A stretch of 51,087 bases of DNA from Streptacidiphilus jiangxiensis. GTDB lineage: Bacteria > Actinomycetota > Actinomycetes > Streptomycetales > Streptomycetaceae. Where the stretch lies: assembly GCF_900109465.1 (NCBI RefSeq), contig NZ_FOAZ01000003.1, positions 539,251 to 590,337 on the forward strand. Reading direction: 5' to 3'. Of the stretch, positions 42,656 through 50,841 are shown piece after piece (position 1 is the first letter of the stretch; the number at the start of each line of letters is the position of its first letter). The notes beneath the pieces are model-generated. The model ran no database searches. It had not been told where the DNA came from and saw only the letters and a list, made by a program, of their open reading frames with translations. Position numbers and translations under genes: made by a program.

Positions 42656-42828
42656 CCCCAGGGGTGCGGGGAACTGTGCGAGCGACCACGGATGAGCGGG
42701 TGGTCCGCACCGCGCAGGGCGATCCGCACGCCGGTGGTCTCGCGCCCACGCAGGGGGCACCTCCCGGCCGAAGGCCGGGGGAGAGGCCGTATACCGGCAG
42801 AGGCGCGCGCCCCTGAAGCGTGTTGCAG
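42646..42828. repeat. Dispersed palindromic repeat, copy 6 (composite)
   Basis: GTTGCAC at 42646 lies inside the last codons of the preceding gene. It is followed by AGGGGTGCGGGGAACTGTGC, an inner CGCACGCCGGTGGTCTCGC, the module CCACGCAGGGGGCACCTCCC then CGAAGGCCGGGGGAG and TATACCGGCAGAGG, and it ends CGCGCCCCTGAAGCGTGTTG at 42828. It has the same module order as copy 2 with the same orientation. Confidence 0.85.
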
Positions 42829-42865
42829 CTGACTGTCCGTCACTGTGACACCGCATGATGGCCTC

Positions 42866-43354
42866 ATGCGCGCCCTCCCCGTCTCCCACCAGCTCCCCGC
42901 CGCCGACGCCGAGCCCGGCGTCCTGGTCGGGGTGGACGGCTCGGACGGATCCCTGTGGGCGCTGGAGCGCGCGCTCCAGGAGGCGCGGGCGCACGAGCTG
43001 CCGCTGCGCGTCCTCGCCGCCGTGAACCCCACGCCGGCCGTGGCGACCGCAGGGCTCGAGGACGTGGTGCAGGACAGCGTCGACCGGCTGCTCGCGGGGA
43101 TGGCCGACGTGGTCCAGCGGGGGATCGTCGCCGTCTCCGCCCGGGTGACGGGCGCCGGCGCCGCGCCCGACCTGCACGTGCTCGCGGGCGACCCGGTCGC
43201 CCTGCTGCTGAGCGCGTCCGCACGTCAGCACACCCTCGTCCTGGGGGCTCGCGGCAACGGCGGGTTCCCACGCCTGCTCCTGGGCTCGGTGGCCTCGGCG
43301 CTGCTGTTCCACGCCCAGTGCCCGGTGCTGCTCGTGCCCGGTCCGCTGCGCTGA
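42866..43354 (+). CDS. Universal stress protein (UspA family)
   Basis: A 162-residue single-domain Usp. The start of the fold is VLVGVDGSDGSLWALERALQ, and the ATP-binding signature G-x2-G-x9-GS is GARGNGGFPRLLLGSVAS (about 132-149), followed by CPVLLVP. It should bind ATP. ATG 42866 is chosen; a GTG at 42845 would add seven residues. No Shine-Dalgarno is visible for either start. Confidence 0.88.
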   Translation: MRALPVSHQLPAADAEPGVLVGVDGSDGSLWALERALQEARAHELPLRVLAAVNPTPAVATAGLEDVVQDSVDRLLAGMADVVQRGIVAVSARVTGAGAAPDLHVLAGDPVALLLSASARQHTLVLGARGNGGFPRLLLGSVASALLFHAQCPVLLVPGPLR

Positions 43355-43369
43355 CGGAGTCGGGCCGGC

Positions 43370-43383
43370 GGGAATGCATTCCC
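43370..43383. promoter_or_regulatory. Palindrome GGGAATGCATTCCC, possible operator
   Basis: A perfect 14-bp palindrome, 57 bases before the FrnE-like start codon and 15 bases after the Usp stop. Confidence 0.4.
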
Positions 43384-43440
43384 CGGCGAGCGCGTTCTCT
43401 GAGTGCGCAGAGATTCGTGAGCTGTGAGGAGTGCGCCCCC

Positions 43441-44076
43441 ATGAAGGTCGAGATCTACTCGGACATCGCCTGCCCCTGGTGCTACATCGGCAAGCGCCGG
43501 TTCGACCGTGCCCTCGCCGCCTTCGAGGGGGCCGCCGACGTCGAGGTCGTCTACCGCCCCTACCAGCTCGTCCCGGACGCGCCGACCGAGCCGAGCCCGC
43601 ACCGCGCCTGGCTGGAGGAGCGCTACGGGCCGCAGTCGCGCGCCATGGACGACCGCGTCGCCGCCATCGGCAAGCAGGAGGGCATCGACTACGACTTCGA
43701 CGCCGCCCTGCACGTCAACACCATCCACGGCCACCGCCTGCTCTGGCTGGCCGAGCACGAGTACGGCCCGACCGTCCAGACGGAGCTCAAGGAGCGGCTG
43801 CTCGCCGCGCACTTCTCTGACGGTGTGGACGTCGCCGACTTCGCCGCGCTGACCGAGATCGCCGTCGCCGCAGGCCTGGACCGGACCCGCGTCGAGACGT
43901 TCCTGCCGTCCGACGAGGGCCGCGCCGAGACCGAGCGCGAGCTCGAGCAGGCCCGGCAGATCGGCGTCAGCGCCGTACCGACCTTCGTCTTCGAGGGCCA
44001 GTACGCCGTCCAGGGCGCCCAGGAGACGGAGACCTTCCTCTCCGCCCTGCGTCAGGTGGCGCAGCTCAAGAGCTGA
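43441..44076 (+). CDS. DsbA family oxidoreductase (FrnE-like)
   Basis: A 211-residue cytoplasmic thioredoxin-fold protein. The active site is IACPWCYIGKRRF near the N-terminus, the helical insertion (about 60-150) contains NTIHGHRLLWLAEHEYGP, and the cis-Pro loop is GVSAVPTFVFEGQYAVQGAQ. FrnE homologues take part in polyketide (frenolicin) biosynthesis and in oxidative-stress disulfide exchange. GAGGAG precedes the ATG. Monocistronic, convergent with the sigma factor gene (24 bases between stops). Confidence 0.9.
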   Translation: MKVEIYSDIACPWCYIGKRRFDRALAAFEGAADVEVVYRPYQLVPDAPTEPSPHRAWLEERYGPQSRAMDDRVAAIGKQEGIDYDFDAALHVNTIHGHRLLWLAEHEYGPTVQTELKERLLAAHFSDGVDVADFAALTEIAVAAGLDRTRVETFLPSDEGRAETERELEQARQIGVSAVPTFVFEGQYAVQGAQETETFLSALRQVAQLKS

Positions 44077-44100
44077 CCTCCGGGGCGCGGGCTCACCGGC

Positions 44101-45972
44101 TCAGCAGGTGAAGCCCGCGTCCGCCCAGTCCGCGACCTGCCCGCCGAAGTGCCCGTGCGAGCCGTGGACGACCAGCCGGACCGAGCTCAGCCCCGTCAGC
44201 GGCACGCTGAACGAGACGGCCGGGTCGCCGCCGTGGATGACGTCCGAACTCCACAGCACGGCGCCCGTGTCGCCGTCCTCCACGGTGAACCTCGCCGTGC
44301 CCCAGCCCATGGTCACGTCGTCGACGCCCACCGACGCCGAGAACGACGAGCAACTGCGGTTCAGGTCGATGACCGTGGCCGAGGGCGCCACCACGGTGAT
44401 GCCGCGACGGTACTTCGTCCCGCCGATGCTGACGCCGTCCGGCCGCTGCCAGACCCAGTTGAACGCATCCGGCTCGATCGCCGGGCCGTCGGTGTTCGAG
44501 ACGCCCTGGAACGGCAGGGAGTCCACGAAGTAACTCTGCGGCGGAGGAGGGGGAGGCAGCGGAGTCGGAGTGGGCGTCGGGGTGGATGTCGGGGTCGGCG
44601 TAGGAGTCGGCGTCGGCGTCGGCTTGGGCGGAGTGGGCTTCGGCGAAGGCTTGACCACCGCGACCGGAACCGGCGTCGGTGCCGGGGCCTGTGGCGTGGG
44701 CGTGGGTGTGGGGGAAGGCGTAGGACTGGGCGCCGGCTGCGTCGCCACCGGATGCGGCGTCGGCTTGGCCGCCACCGGCTTGTGCGGGGGAGGCGTGCTG
44801 CCGGACAGCGCGTAGGCCAGCGCGACACCGGCCGCCACGGCCACCGCCGTCGCGACGCCGATCTTCACGGGGAGCCCGACGCCCTCGGACGCGGCACCAC
44901 CCGCCGCCGCACCGCCGCTCGCGCCGCCACCCGCCGCAGCGCCGCCTGCGGCGGTACCGCCCGCCGCGCCCGCACCTGCTGCCGCGCCGGCCACGGCCGC
45001 ACCGCCGACCAGGCCGGCGGCCACCGCCGTGCCATAACCCGTGCCGAGCCAGACCAACAGCCCACCGGGCAGCAGCTCGCGCAGGCTGTGGTTGAGATCC
45101 ACCAACTCCAGGTAGGCGGCCGAACAGCGGTCGCACTCCTGCAGATGCGCCCGCACCTCCGTCGACGCCCGCTTGCCCAGCTGGCCGCGGGCGAAGCCGC
45201 CCAGTTTGCTCGCGTGCCGCTCGCAGTCGGACGCCTGACTGTCCGAGACGTGCGCCTGCAGGAACGCCGTCGCCAGCCGCTCGCGGGCGCGGTGCGCCTG
45301 CACCGCCGTCGCGTTGGCCGTCTTGCCCAGGAGCAGCGCGACCTCGCGCGGTGGCTCCTGCTCGACCTCGGTGTGCCACAGCAGCAGCCGGTCGTCCGCA
45401 TCCAGGTTCCGGAACGCCCGCACGATCAGGGATTGGTCGACCCCCGACATCGCCTGCGCGTCCGCACCCGGATCGGTGACGTCGACCGTCGCGACGACGG
45501 CGTTGGACGCCGCGAACACCTGGAAGTCGTCGATCAGTTGCTCGCGCCGGTCACTCCGGCTCCATGACGCGGCGATGTTCCGCACCGCCGTCAGCAGGTA
45601 CGCGCGGACGGCGACGTCCGGCCCCTTGCCGGCGCGGAGCGCCTGCAGCGTGCGGGCGAAGACCTCGCCCGCGAGGTCCTCCGCGGTGAAGGAATCCCGG
45701 CAGCAGGTCTTCGCGTACCGCCGCACGGCGGCCGCGTGCCGCCGGTACAACTCCTCGTACGCCACGTCGTCCCCGCCGCGCACGGCCGCGGTCAACTCCG
45801 CGTCGGACGGCCCGAACGGCGCGTCCTCGTCCACCGGCCCACCGGGGGCCGGGACCGTGGCGTCGGGCAGCTGGTGCTCGCGCGCGACATCACCACGATG
45901 CCGCCCACTGCCATCGCCCTGCGGCGGAACCTTGGCAGCGGCGGCGGTCGCCTCCGGCTCCTCTGCGGCCAT
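44101..45972 (-). CDS. Membrane-tethered ECF sigma factor with zinc-finger and extracytoplasmic NPCBM domain
   Basis: A 623-residue fusion. Region 2 (about 57-125: VAYEELYRRHAAAVRRYAKT, FTAEDLAGEVFARTLQALR) and region 4 (about 185-240: LDADDRLLLWHTEVEQEPPR, EVALLLGKTANATAVQAHRA) make an ECF sigma factor. An anti-sigma-like zinc-finger follows (RAHLQECDRCSAAYLEL, about 275-295). Then come an Ala/Gly-rich segment, a membrane helix (about 365-390), a Pro/Thr-rich linker with PTPTP repeats (about 395-475), and an NPCBM domain (about 480-623) with FNWVWQRPDGVSIGGTKYRR. It thus joins promoter recognition to an outside glycan sensor. It resembles S. coelicolor SCO4117, from memory a sigma factor affecting differentiation and secondary metabolism. 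Confidence 0.88.
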   Translation of the reverse strand: MAAEEPEATAAAAKVPPQGDGSGRHRGDVAREHQLPDATVPAPGGPVDEDAPFGPSDAELTAAVRGGDDVAYEELYRRHAAAVRRYAKTCCRDSFTAEDLAGEVFARTLQALRAGKGPDVAVRAYLLTAVRNIAASWSRSDRREQLIDDFQVFAASNAVVATVDVTDPGADAQAMSGVDQSLIVRAFRNLDADDRLLLWHTEVEQEPPREVALLLGKTANATAVQAHRARERLATAFLQAHVSDSQASDCERHASKLGGFARGQLGKRASTEVRAHLQECDRCSAAYLELVDLNHSLRELLPGGLLVWLGTGYGTAVAAGLVGGAAVAGAAAGAGAAGGTAAGGAAAGGGASGGAAAGGAASEGVGLPVKIGVATAVAVAAGVALAYALSGSTPPPHKPVAAKPTPHPVATQPAPSPTPSPTPTPTPQAPAPTPVPVAVVKPSPKPTPPKPTPTPTPTPTPTSTPTPTPTPLPPPPPPQSYFVDSLPFQGVSNTDGPAIEPDAFNWVWQRPDGVSIGGTKYRRGITVVAPSATVIDLNRSCSSFSASVGVDDVTMGWGTARFTVEDGDTGAVLWSSDVIHGGDPAVSFSVPLTGLSSVRLVVHGSHGHFGGQVADWADAGFTC

Positions 45973-46103
45973 GACACGGACCCCCGCTCACTCACTCGAC
46001 CGTGAAACTTTCCCACACGGTGGTGAGCCAACGGGAGGCGATGCCTCCGACGCCACTCCTTCGGGGAATAGCTTTCGGACGCCGGTTACCTCAGGGGCGC
46101 GAC

Positions 46104-46138
46104 GCTCCTGGCAGGCGGTGCAACCGCCTGCCAGGAGC
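46104..46138 (-). terminator. Terminator of the atrA-like gene
   Basis: GCTCCTGGCAGGCGGT (46104-46119) pairs perfectly (16 bp) with 46123-46138 across a 3-base loop, 6 bases after the regulator's stop codon. The following bases GTCGCGCCCCTGA on the minus strand recall the repeat family but no arm is present. Confidence 0.85.
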
Positions 46139-46144
46139 CATCGC

Positions 46145-46888
46145 TCAGTTACGCAGCCCGTCGAGCAGCAGCTGCAGCAGACGGCCGGACGCGCTCCCGT
46201 CGGAAGAGGTGTGCTGCGGCACCGCCGCGGTCAGCACCAGCACCACGTCCGCGACGGTCACCCCGGGCCGCAGCTCGCCGGCGACCCGCGCACCCTCGAC
46301 CAGTTCGGCCAGCAGCTCCAGCAGGCGGGCCGGATCCGCGTCCGCGCCGAACTCGTCGTCCGTGGCCGCCGGTCCCGCCGGCTCCTCGGACGCACCCGGC
46401 GTCCGCTGCACCGGCACCCGCACCAGCGCCTCCGCCTGACGGAACGTCTCCGGCGGCAGCAGTCGGCCCGCGCCGGAGGACGCCGCCCGGGCCAGGAAGG
46501 AGGCGAGAGCCTCCCAGCCGCCCGCGCCACCGGTCTGAATGCTGATCGCCTCGCGTGCCTGCTGCGTCAGCCAGACCACCTCCTCCGAGGCGATCCGCCG
46601 CACCAGCACCTCCTTGGAGGGGAAGCGCCGGTAGACCGTGCCCACGCCCACGCCCGCGCGGCGGGCGACCTCCTCCATCGGCGCGCCGTAGCCCAGTTCG
46701 CCGAAGACCTCGCGGGCCGCGCGCAGCACCGCCTCCAGGTTGCGCCGCGCGTCCACGCGCAGCCGACCCCCCGGAGTGCCGTTCGTTCCGGCGCCCGCCC
46801 CCCGGCCGGCGCTGTTGGCCACGATCCCCCGCTGGACCGGAATCGTTCCGTCCACCGCTCGCGGCAGTACCTGCTCCTGCTGAACCAT
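46145..46888 (-). CDS. atrA: TetR family regulator, AtrA-like
   Basis: A 247-residue TetR protein. A 45-residue flexible N-terminus precedes the DNA-binding domain: LEAVLRAAREVFGELGYGAP, MEEVARRAGVGVGTVYRRFP and SKEVLVRRI. The C-terminal ligand domain is helical, with an acidic loop (PAATDDEFGADADPARLLEL). Its position between an SCO4117-type sigma gene and a divergent NADH dehydrogenase matches, from memory, atrA (SCO4118) of S. coelicolor, an activator of actII-ORF4 that controls antibiotic, siderophore and N-acetylglucosamine genes. The GGGGGAGG sequence supports ATG 46888. Orthology rests on context and should be treated as likely rather than certain. Confidence 0.75.
   Translation of the reverse strand: MVQQEQVLPRAVDGTIPVQRGIVANSAGRGAGAGTNGTPGGRLRVDARRNLEAVLRAAREVFGELGYGAPMEEVARRAGVGVGTVYRRFPSKEVLVRRIASEEVVWLTQQAREAISIQTGGAGGWEALASFLARAASSGAGRLLPPETFRQAEALVRVPVQRTPGASEEPAGPAATDDEFGADADPARLLELLAELVEGARVAGELRPGVTVADVVLVLTAAVPQHTSSDGSASGRLLQLLLDGLRN
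46838..46850. promoter_or_regulatory. Palindrome CGGAATCGTTCCG inside the first atrA codons
   Basis: CGGAA-TCG-TTCCG is a perfect inverted repeat about 40 bases after the start codon. A TetR regulator often binds near its own start, so autoregulation is possible. Confidence 0.35.
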
Positions 46889-47174
46889 GAGGTTCGTCCT
46901 CCCCCGTAGACAGATCCAACGACGATAGTTGACAGCGCATCGACGGGAACAGGGGAACCCGAAAGGATTCGCCCCGTCCGCATCGGACGTGCCCACACCA
47001 TCGTCGCTGCGCAGCGTAGGACATCTGCGCAGATCAGTGGAGTCAAGGGGGTCGCCCGAGCGCCTTCCGCCTCGTGCCACCACCCCGGGGCGCGCAAACC
47101 CGGGAGCACTCTGGGTCCACTCATTCAGGTACGGAGTATGGACGCGCGGGCGTACGCGGGTGCGGAATAGTTGC

Positions 47175-48503
47175 GTGCTCCCACCCGCGCGCATTCTGAT
47201 CGTCGGAGGCGGCCAGGTCGGCGTCAACGCCGCCCTGCGGCTGCGCTCACGGCTGCGGCCCGGGGAGGCCGAGGTCACACTCGTCGACCCGACCTCCTAC
47301 ATGACCTATCAGCCTTTCCTGGCCGAGGCCGCGGCCGGCGCGATCGACCCGCGCCACGTCGTCGTGCCGCTGCGCCGCGCGCTGCCCGGCGTGCGGATCG
47401 TGCAGGGGAGACTCACCTCCCTGGACACCGCGGCCCGCCAGGCCCACCTGCTGCTGCCCTCGCCGCTCAACCGGGAGGGGCCGCCGATCGAGCTGACAGT
47501 CCCTTATGACCGGCTTGTCCTCGCCCCCGGCTCGGTCTCGCGCATCCTGCCCGTGCCCGGCCTCGCCCGCAGCGGCATCGGGTTCCGCAGCGTCGAGGAG
47601 GCCGTCAAGCTGCGCAACCACGTGCTCGGGCAGCTCGACGCCGCCTCCTCCACCCGCAACCCCGAGGTCCGCCAGGCCGCCCTCACCTTCGTCTTCGTCG
47701 GCGGCGGCTACGCGGGCACGGGCGCGCTGGCCGAGCTGGAGGACATGGCCCGTCACGCCGTCAGCCACTATCCGACCCTCCAGCCCGAGGACCTGCGCTG
47801 GATCCTCGTCGAGGCGGGCAAACGGATCCTGCCCGAGACGGAACCCCAGGCCGCCGCCCGCACCACCGCCGAACTGCGCGAACGCGACGTGGACGTACGG
47901 CTCGGCACCCGGCTCGCCGCCGTCGGGCCGGACGGGATCGTGCAGCTCACCGACGGCAGCCGGTTCGCCGCCCGGACTCTCGTGTGGACGGCGGGCGTCC
48001 GCGCCAACCCCGTGCTCAAACAGACCGGCCTGGCCGTCGACGCCCAGGGACGGCTGCGCTGCGACACCCACCTGCGCGTCCTCGGCGGTGAGCACGTCTA
48101 CGCCGCCGGAGACTGCGCCGCCGTCCCCGACCTCGCCCGCCCCGGCGAGACCTGCCGCGCCAACGCCCAGCACGCCGTCCGCCAGGCCGTGGTGCTCGCC
48201 GACAACCTCGTGGCCAGCCTGCGCGACGAGCCCACCGTCGAGTACCGGTACGAGCTCAAGGGCTCCATCACCTCCCTCGGCCTGCACAAGGGCGTAGCCC
48301 AGCTGCGCGGACGCTCCCTGCACGGACGCCCCGCCTGGCTGCTGCACAGGGCTGTGCACCTGCGCCGCATCCCCACCTGGGAGCGAAAGGCCCGCGTCCT
48401 GTCCGACTGGCTGCTCGCCGGGCTGACCGGTCGGGAGATGGTCTCGCTCGGGGAACTGGAGGAACCACGCGCCGGCTTCGAACAGCTGATGGAGGGGCGG
48501 TAA
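47175..48503 (+). CDS. ndh: Type II NADH dehydrogenase (NDH-2)
   Basis: A 442-residue flavoprotein. FAD motif ARILIVGGGQVGVNAALRL is at the N-terminus, the NADH motif FVFVGGGYAGTGALAELEDM lies at about 175-195, and HVYAAGDCAAVPDLA near about 305 contacts FAD. NDH-2 passes electrons from NADH to menaquinone without pumping protons; a C-terminal amphipathic part (LHRAVHLRRIPTWERKARVL) should bind the membrane. GTG 47175 is chosen because it starts just before the FAD motif; the frame is open to 46929 but that part has no family match. Divergent from atrA, with about 286 bases between starts. Confidence 0.88.
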   Translation: MLPPARILIVGGGQVGVNAALRLRSRLRPGEAEVTLVDPTSYMTYQPFLAEAAAGAIDPRHVVVPLRRALPGVRIVQGRLTSLDTAARQAHLLLPSPLNREGPPIELTVPYDRLVLAPGSVSRILPVPGLARSGIGFRSVEEAVKLRNHVLGQLDAASSTRNPEVRQAALTFVFVGGGYAGTGALAELEDMARHAVSHYPTLQPEDLRWILVEAGKRILPETEPQAAARTTAELRERDVDVRLGTRLAAVGPDGIVQLTDGSRFAARTLVWTAGVRANPVLKQTGLAVDAQGRLRCDTHLRVLGGEHVYAAGDCAAVPDLARPGETCRANAQHAVRQAVVLADNLVASLRDEPTVEYRYELKGSITSLGLHKGVAQLRGRSLHGRPAWLLHRAVHLRRIPTWERKARVLSDWLLAGLTGREMVSLGELEEPRAGFEQLMEGR

Positions 48504-48712
48504 CCCGATCGCTCGACGACCGGAACGGACAGGTGTGTGAAGAAGCCGTGTCCGATCCGGCCGGATTTGCCGATCTTCGAGACACCCCAGGTCCGCTGAT
48601 TCCCCGTGACGCGCCTTTCGGCCACACTGGACCCCGACTCCGCGTGACCTGAAGCCTGCCTCGACCTGATGCCTGCCTCGACCGGCCAGCCTCGATCGAG
48701 CCCGCTCGACCG
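48504..48712. other. Intergenic region with palindrome and direct repeats
   Basis: It contains a perfect 12-bp palindrome ATCCGGCCGGAT (48555-48566) and a 17-bp tandem direct repeat GACCTGA(A/T)GCCTGCCTC (48646-48662, 48663-48679). No gene is seen. The promoter of the phosphatase gene should lie here. Confidence 0.6.
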
Positions 48713-50707
48713 ATGACCGTTCGACCGACGCCCGCTCCCACAGCGTGCCCCGCAGCCCGAAGGACTCCGTTGAATCTCACACGCTGGAGCGTCCGGCTCC
48801 CCGGCGGACAGCGGCGCGCCTCCGCGTCGTCGGACCGCGACCCCGGTCCGACCCCCAGCGTCCCGGCCAGCCGCGGCGACATCCCCGAGGAGCGAATCGC
48901 CCACGAGCACGCCGGCCACGAACACCTCGCCGTCCACGACGTCCTCGGCCACCTGCCCGCCCTCGTCGCCATCGGCTACGGCCCCGGCCATCGCCTCGGC
49001 TACCTCAGCCGCGCCTACACCGAGGTCTTCGGCCCGCGTCCGACGGGAGTCCCCGCCCACCAGGTGATGCCCGAGCTCGAAGAGCTCGGCCTGCTGCCGC
49101 TGATGGACCAGGTCTACCGGACCGGCCGCCCGCGGACCGTCAAGGCCCGCAAGATCCTGCACCACCCCGCCTCCTCGGCGGGCAGCACGGAGCCCCGCTA
49201 CTACACCTTTGTCTGCGCCCCGATCCGCGAGTCCGAGGACCTCGGCCGGCAGTTGGCCGCCCTCACCCTCGGCGAGACCACGACGGCGGCCGCGACGTCG
49301 ACACCCACGACGGCCTCGCCCGTGACGGCGAGAGCGGTGGGAACGGCAGGCGCAGTGGGAGCGGGAGGCGGAGTGGGAACGGTAGGAGCGGTGGGTGTCG
49401 GTGGGGGGAGCGCCGGCAGCGTGGGGGGCGCGGGGGCACGCACCTCGCTCGGTCTCTCCTCCCTCGGCCTCGGTACCTTCGCCTCACTACGCCGCAGCAC
49501 CGGAGCCTCCGATGTGTGCGGCGTCCTCGTCTTCGGCGCCGAGGTCACCGACCAGGTCCGCGTCACCGAGCGCCTGCGTGAGAGCGAACGCCGCCAGCGC
49601 GAGGCCGCGGTCACCCTCCAGCGAAGCCTGCTCCCGCAGAAGCTCGAACAACCCGACGACCTCCGCGTGGCCGCCACCTACCAACCCGGTGGCGCCGACA
49701 CCGCCGTCGGCGGCGACTGGTACGACGTGATCACCCTCGGCGGCGGACGCACGGCCCTCGTCATCGGCGACGTCATGGGACGCGGCATGCGCGCCGCCGC
49801 CGTCATGGGCCAGCTGCGCACCGCCGTCCGCGCCTACGCCCGACTCGACCTGCCCCCGCACGAGGTCCTGCAGCTCCTCGACGGCATCGCCGCCGAGATC
49901 GACGCCATGCAGATCGCCACCTGCCTGTACGCGGTCTTCGACCCGAGCGAGCAGTCGGTCACCTACGCCTCGGCCGGCCACCTGCCGCTCATGGTCCGCT
50001 CCGCCGACGGCAGCGTCACCCGTCCGGAGGAACCCGGCGGCCCGCCGCTCGGCACCGGCGGTTGGATGCACGCCTCCGGGACCCTGCCCTTCCCGCCCGG
50101 CGCGACCGGCGTCCTCTACACCGACGGCCTGGTCGAACGCCGCGACCGCGACATCGACCGCGGTCTCGACGCCCTCGCCAAGACACTCAGCGGCGCCACC
50201 GGCACGCCGGACGTCATCTGTTCCCGTCTGCTCCGCGCCATGGGCGTGACCCCGGAGCACGACGACGACGTCGCCGCCCTGGTCTTCCAGCTGCCCCAGC
50301 GGGAACACGACTCCGCCGAGCTGTTCCGCAGCGCGTCACTCGACCTCCTCGGCGGCGCGGAGGCGGCGTCCAGCGCGCGCGCCTTCACCGGCGGCGTCCT
50401 CAGCAGCTGGCGCGTCGGAGAGGACGTCCGGGACATGGGTGTCCTGGCGGTCAGCGAGCTGGTCTCCAACTCCCTCACCCATGGCCACCCCCCTATGCGC
50501 CTCCGCCTGCGCCGCACGGACCGCCGCCTCACGGTGGAGGTCACCGACGCGGACGACCACCTCCCCCGCCGCCGCCAGGCCCTGCCGGCCGACGAGTCGG
50601 GTCGTGGCCTGGCGATCGTCGCCAGCATCGCCACCAACTGGGGCACCCGGCGCACGCCTGACGGGGGCAAGGCGGTCTGGTGCGAGTTCCCGCTCAGGGA
50701 GGGTTGA
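48713..50707 (+). CDS. PAS-SpoIIE-HATPase serine phosphatase / anti-sigma regulator
   Basis: A 664-residue cytoplasmic protein. A PAS-like domain (about 75-185: VAIGYGPGHRLGYLSRAYTE) and a Gly/Ala/Val-rich flexible linker (about 195-270) precede a PP2C/SpoIIE domain with metal-binding GGDWYDVI (about 331-338) and LYTDGLVERRDRD (about 467). A C-terminal HATPase_c_2 domain has N-box ELVSNSLTHGHPP (about 581) and SGRGLAIVASIA. Such proteins dephosphorylate STAS anti-anti-sigma factors and may also act as the anti-sigma kinase. ATG 48713 is the most upstream start; a TTG at 48770 preceded by GAAGGA is a good alternative. Its last codons overlap an rRNA-type promoter. Confidence 0.9.
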   Translation: MTVRPTPAPTACPAARRTPLNLTRWSVRLPGGQRRASASSDRDPGPTPSVPASRGDIPEERIAHEHAGHEHLAVHDVLGHLPALVAIGYGPGHRLGYLSRAYTEVFGPRPTGVPAHQVMPELEELGLLPLMDQVYRTGRPRTVKARKILHHPASSAGSTEPRYYTFVCAPIRESEDLGRQLAALTLGETTTAAATSTPTTASPVTARAVGTAGAVGAGGGVGTVGAVGVGGGSAGSVGGAGARTSLGLSSLGLGTFASLRRSTGASDVCGVLVFGAEVTDQVRVTERLRESERRQREAAVTLQRSLLPQKLEQPDDLRVAATYQPGGADTAVGGDWYDVITLGGGRTALVIGDVMGRGMRAAAVMGQLRTAVRAYARLDLPPHEVLQLLDGIAAEIDAMQIATCLYAVFDPSEQSVTYASAGHLPLMVRSADGSVTRPEEPGGPPLGTGGWMHASGTLPFPPGATGVLYTDGLVERRDRDIDRGLDALAKTLSGATGTPDVICSRLLRAMGVTPEHDDDVAALVFQLPQREHDSAELFRSASLDLLGGAEAASSARAFTGGVLSSWRVGEDVRDMGVLAVSELVSNSLTHGHPPMRLRLRRTDRRLTVEVTDADDHLPRRRQALPADESGRGLAIVASIATNWGTRRTPDGGKAVWCEFPLREG

Positions 50708-50732
50708 CACCGCCCTCGGGGATGCGTAATGT
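50704..50732 (+). promoter_or_regulatory. Strong rRNA-operon promoter (P1)
   Basis: TTGACA (50704-50709) and TAATGT (50727-50732) are 17 bases apart, a near-consensus vegetative promoter. The -35 overlaps the stop codon of the preceding gene. Confidence 0.8.
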
Positions 50733-50793
50733 TCTCCGAGTTGCCCCGCTCGCGGTGCGGGTGTCCGGGCAGCAAACCCCCTCGAATCTGATC

Positions 50794-50814
50794 GCACAAA
50801 GGCTTTCTTTGTGC
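50794..50814 (+). other. Hairpin in the upstream rRNA leader
   Basis: GCACAAAG (50794-50801) pairs with CTTTGTGC (50807-50814) around a 5-base loop, downstream of P1. Confidence 0.6.
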
Positions 50815-50815
50815 T

Positions 50816-50833
50816 GCCATTTTCGAAAATGGC
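50816..50833. promoter_or_regulatory. 18-bp perfect palindrome upstream of rRNA promoter P2
   Basis: GCCATTTTCGAAAATGGC is perfectly palindromic and AT-rich in the centre. It ends 8 bases before the P2 -35. It could be an operator, an UP-element-like site or an RNA hairpin in P1 transcripts. Confidence 0.6.
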
Positions 50834-50841
50834 TGACCGAT

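Noticed and set aside
46092..46140. Seventh copy of the dispersed repeat
   Set aside because: Only CAGGGGCGCG is shared; the main hairpin is an unrelated 16-bp terminator and the outer GTTGCAC ends are missing.
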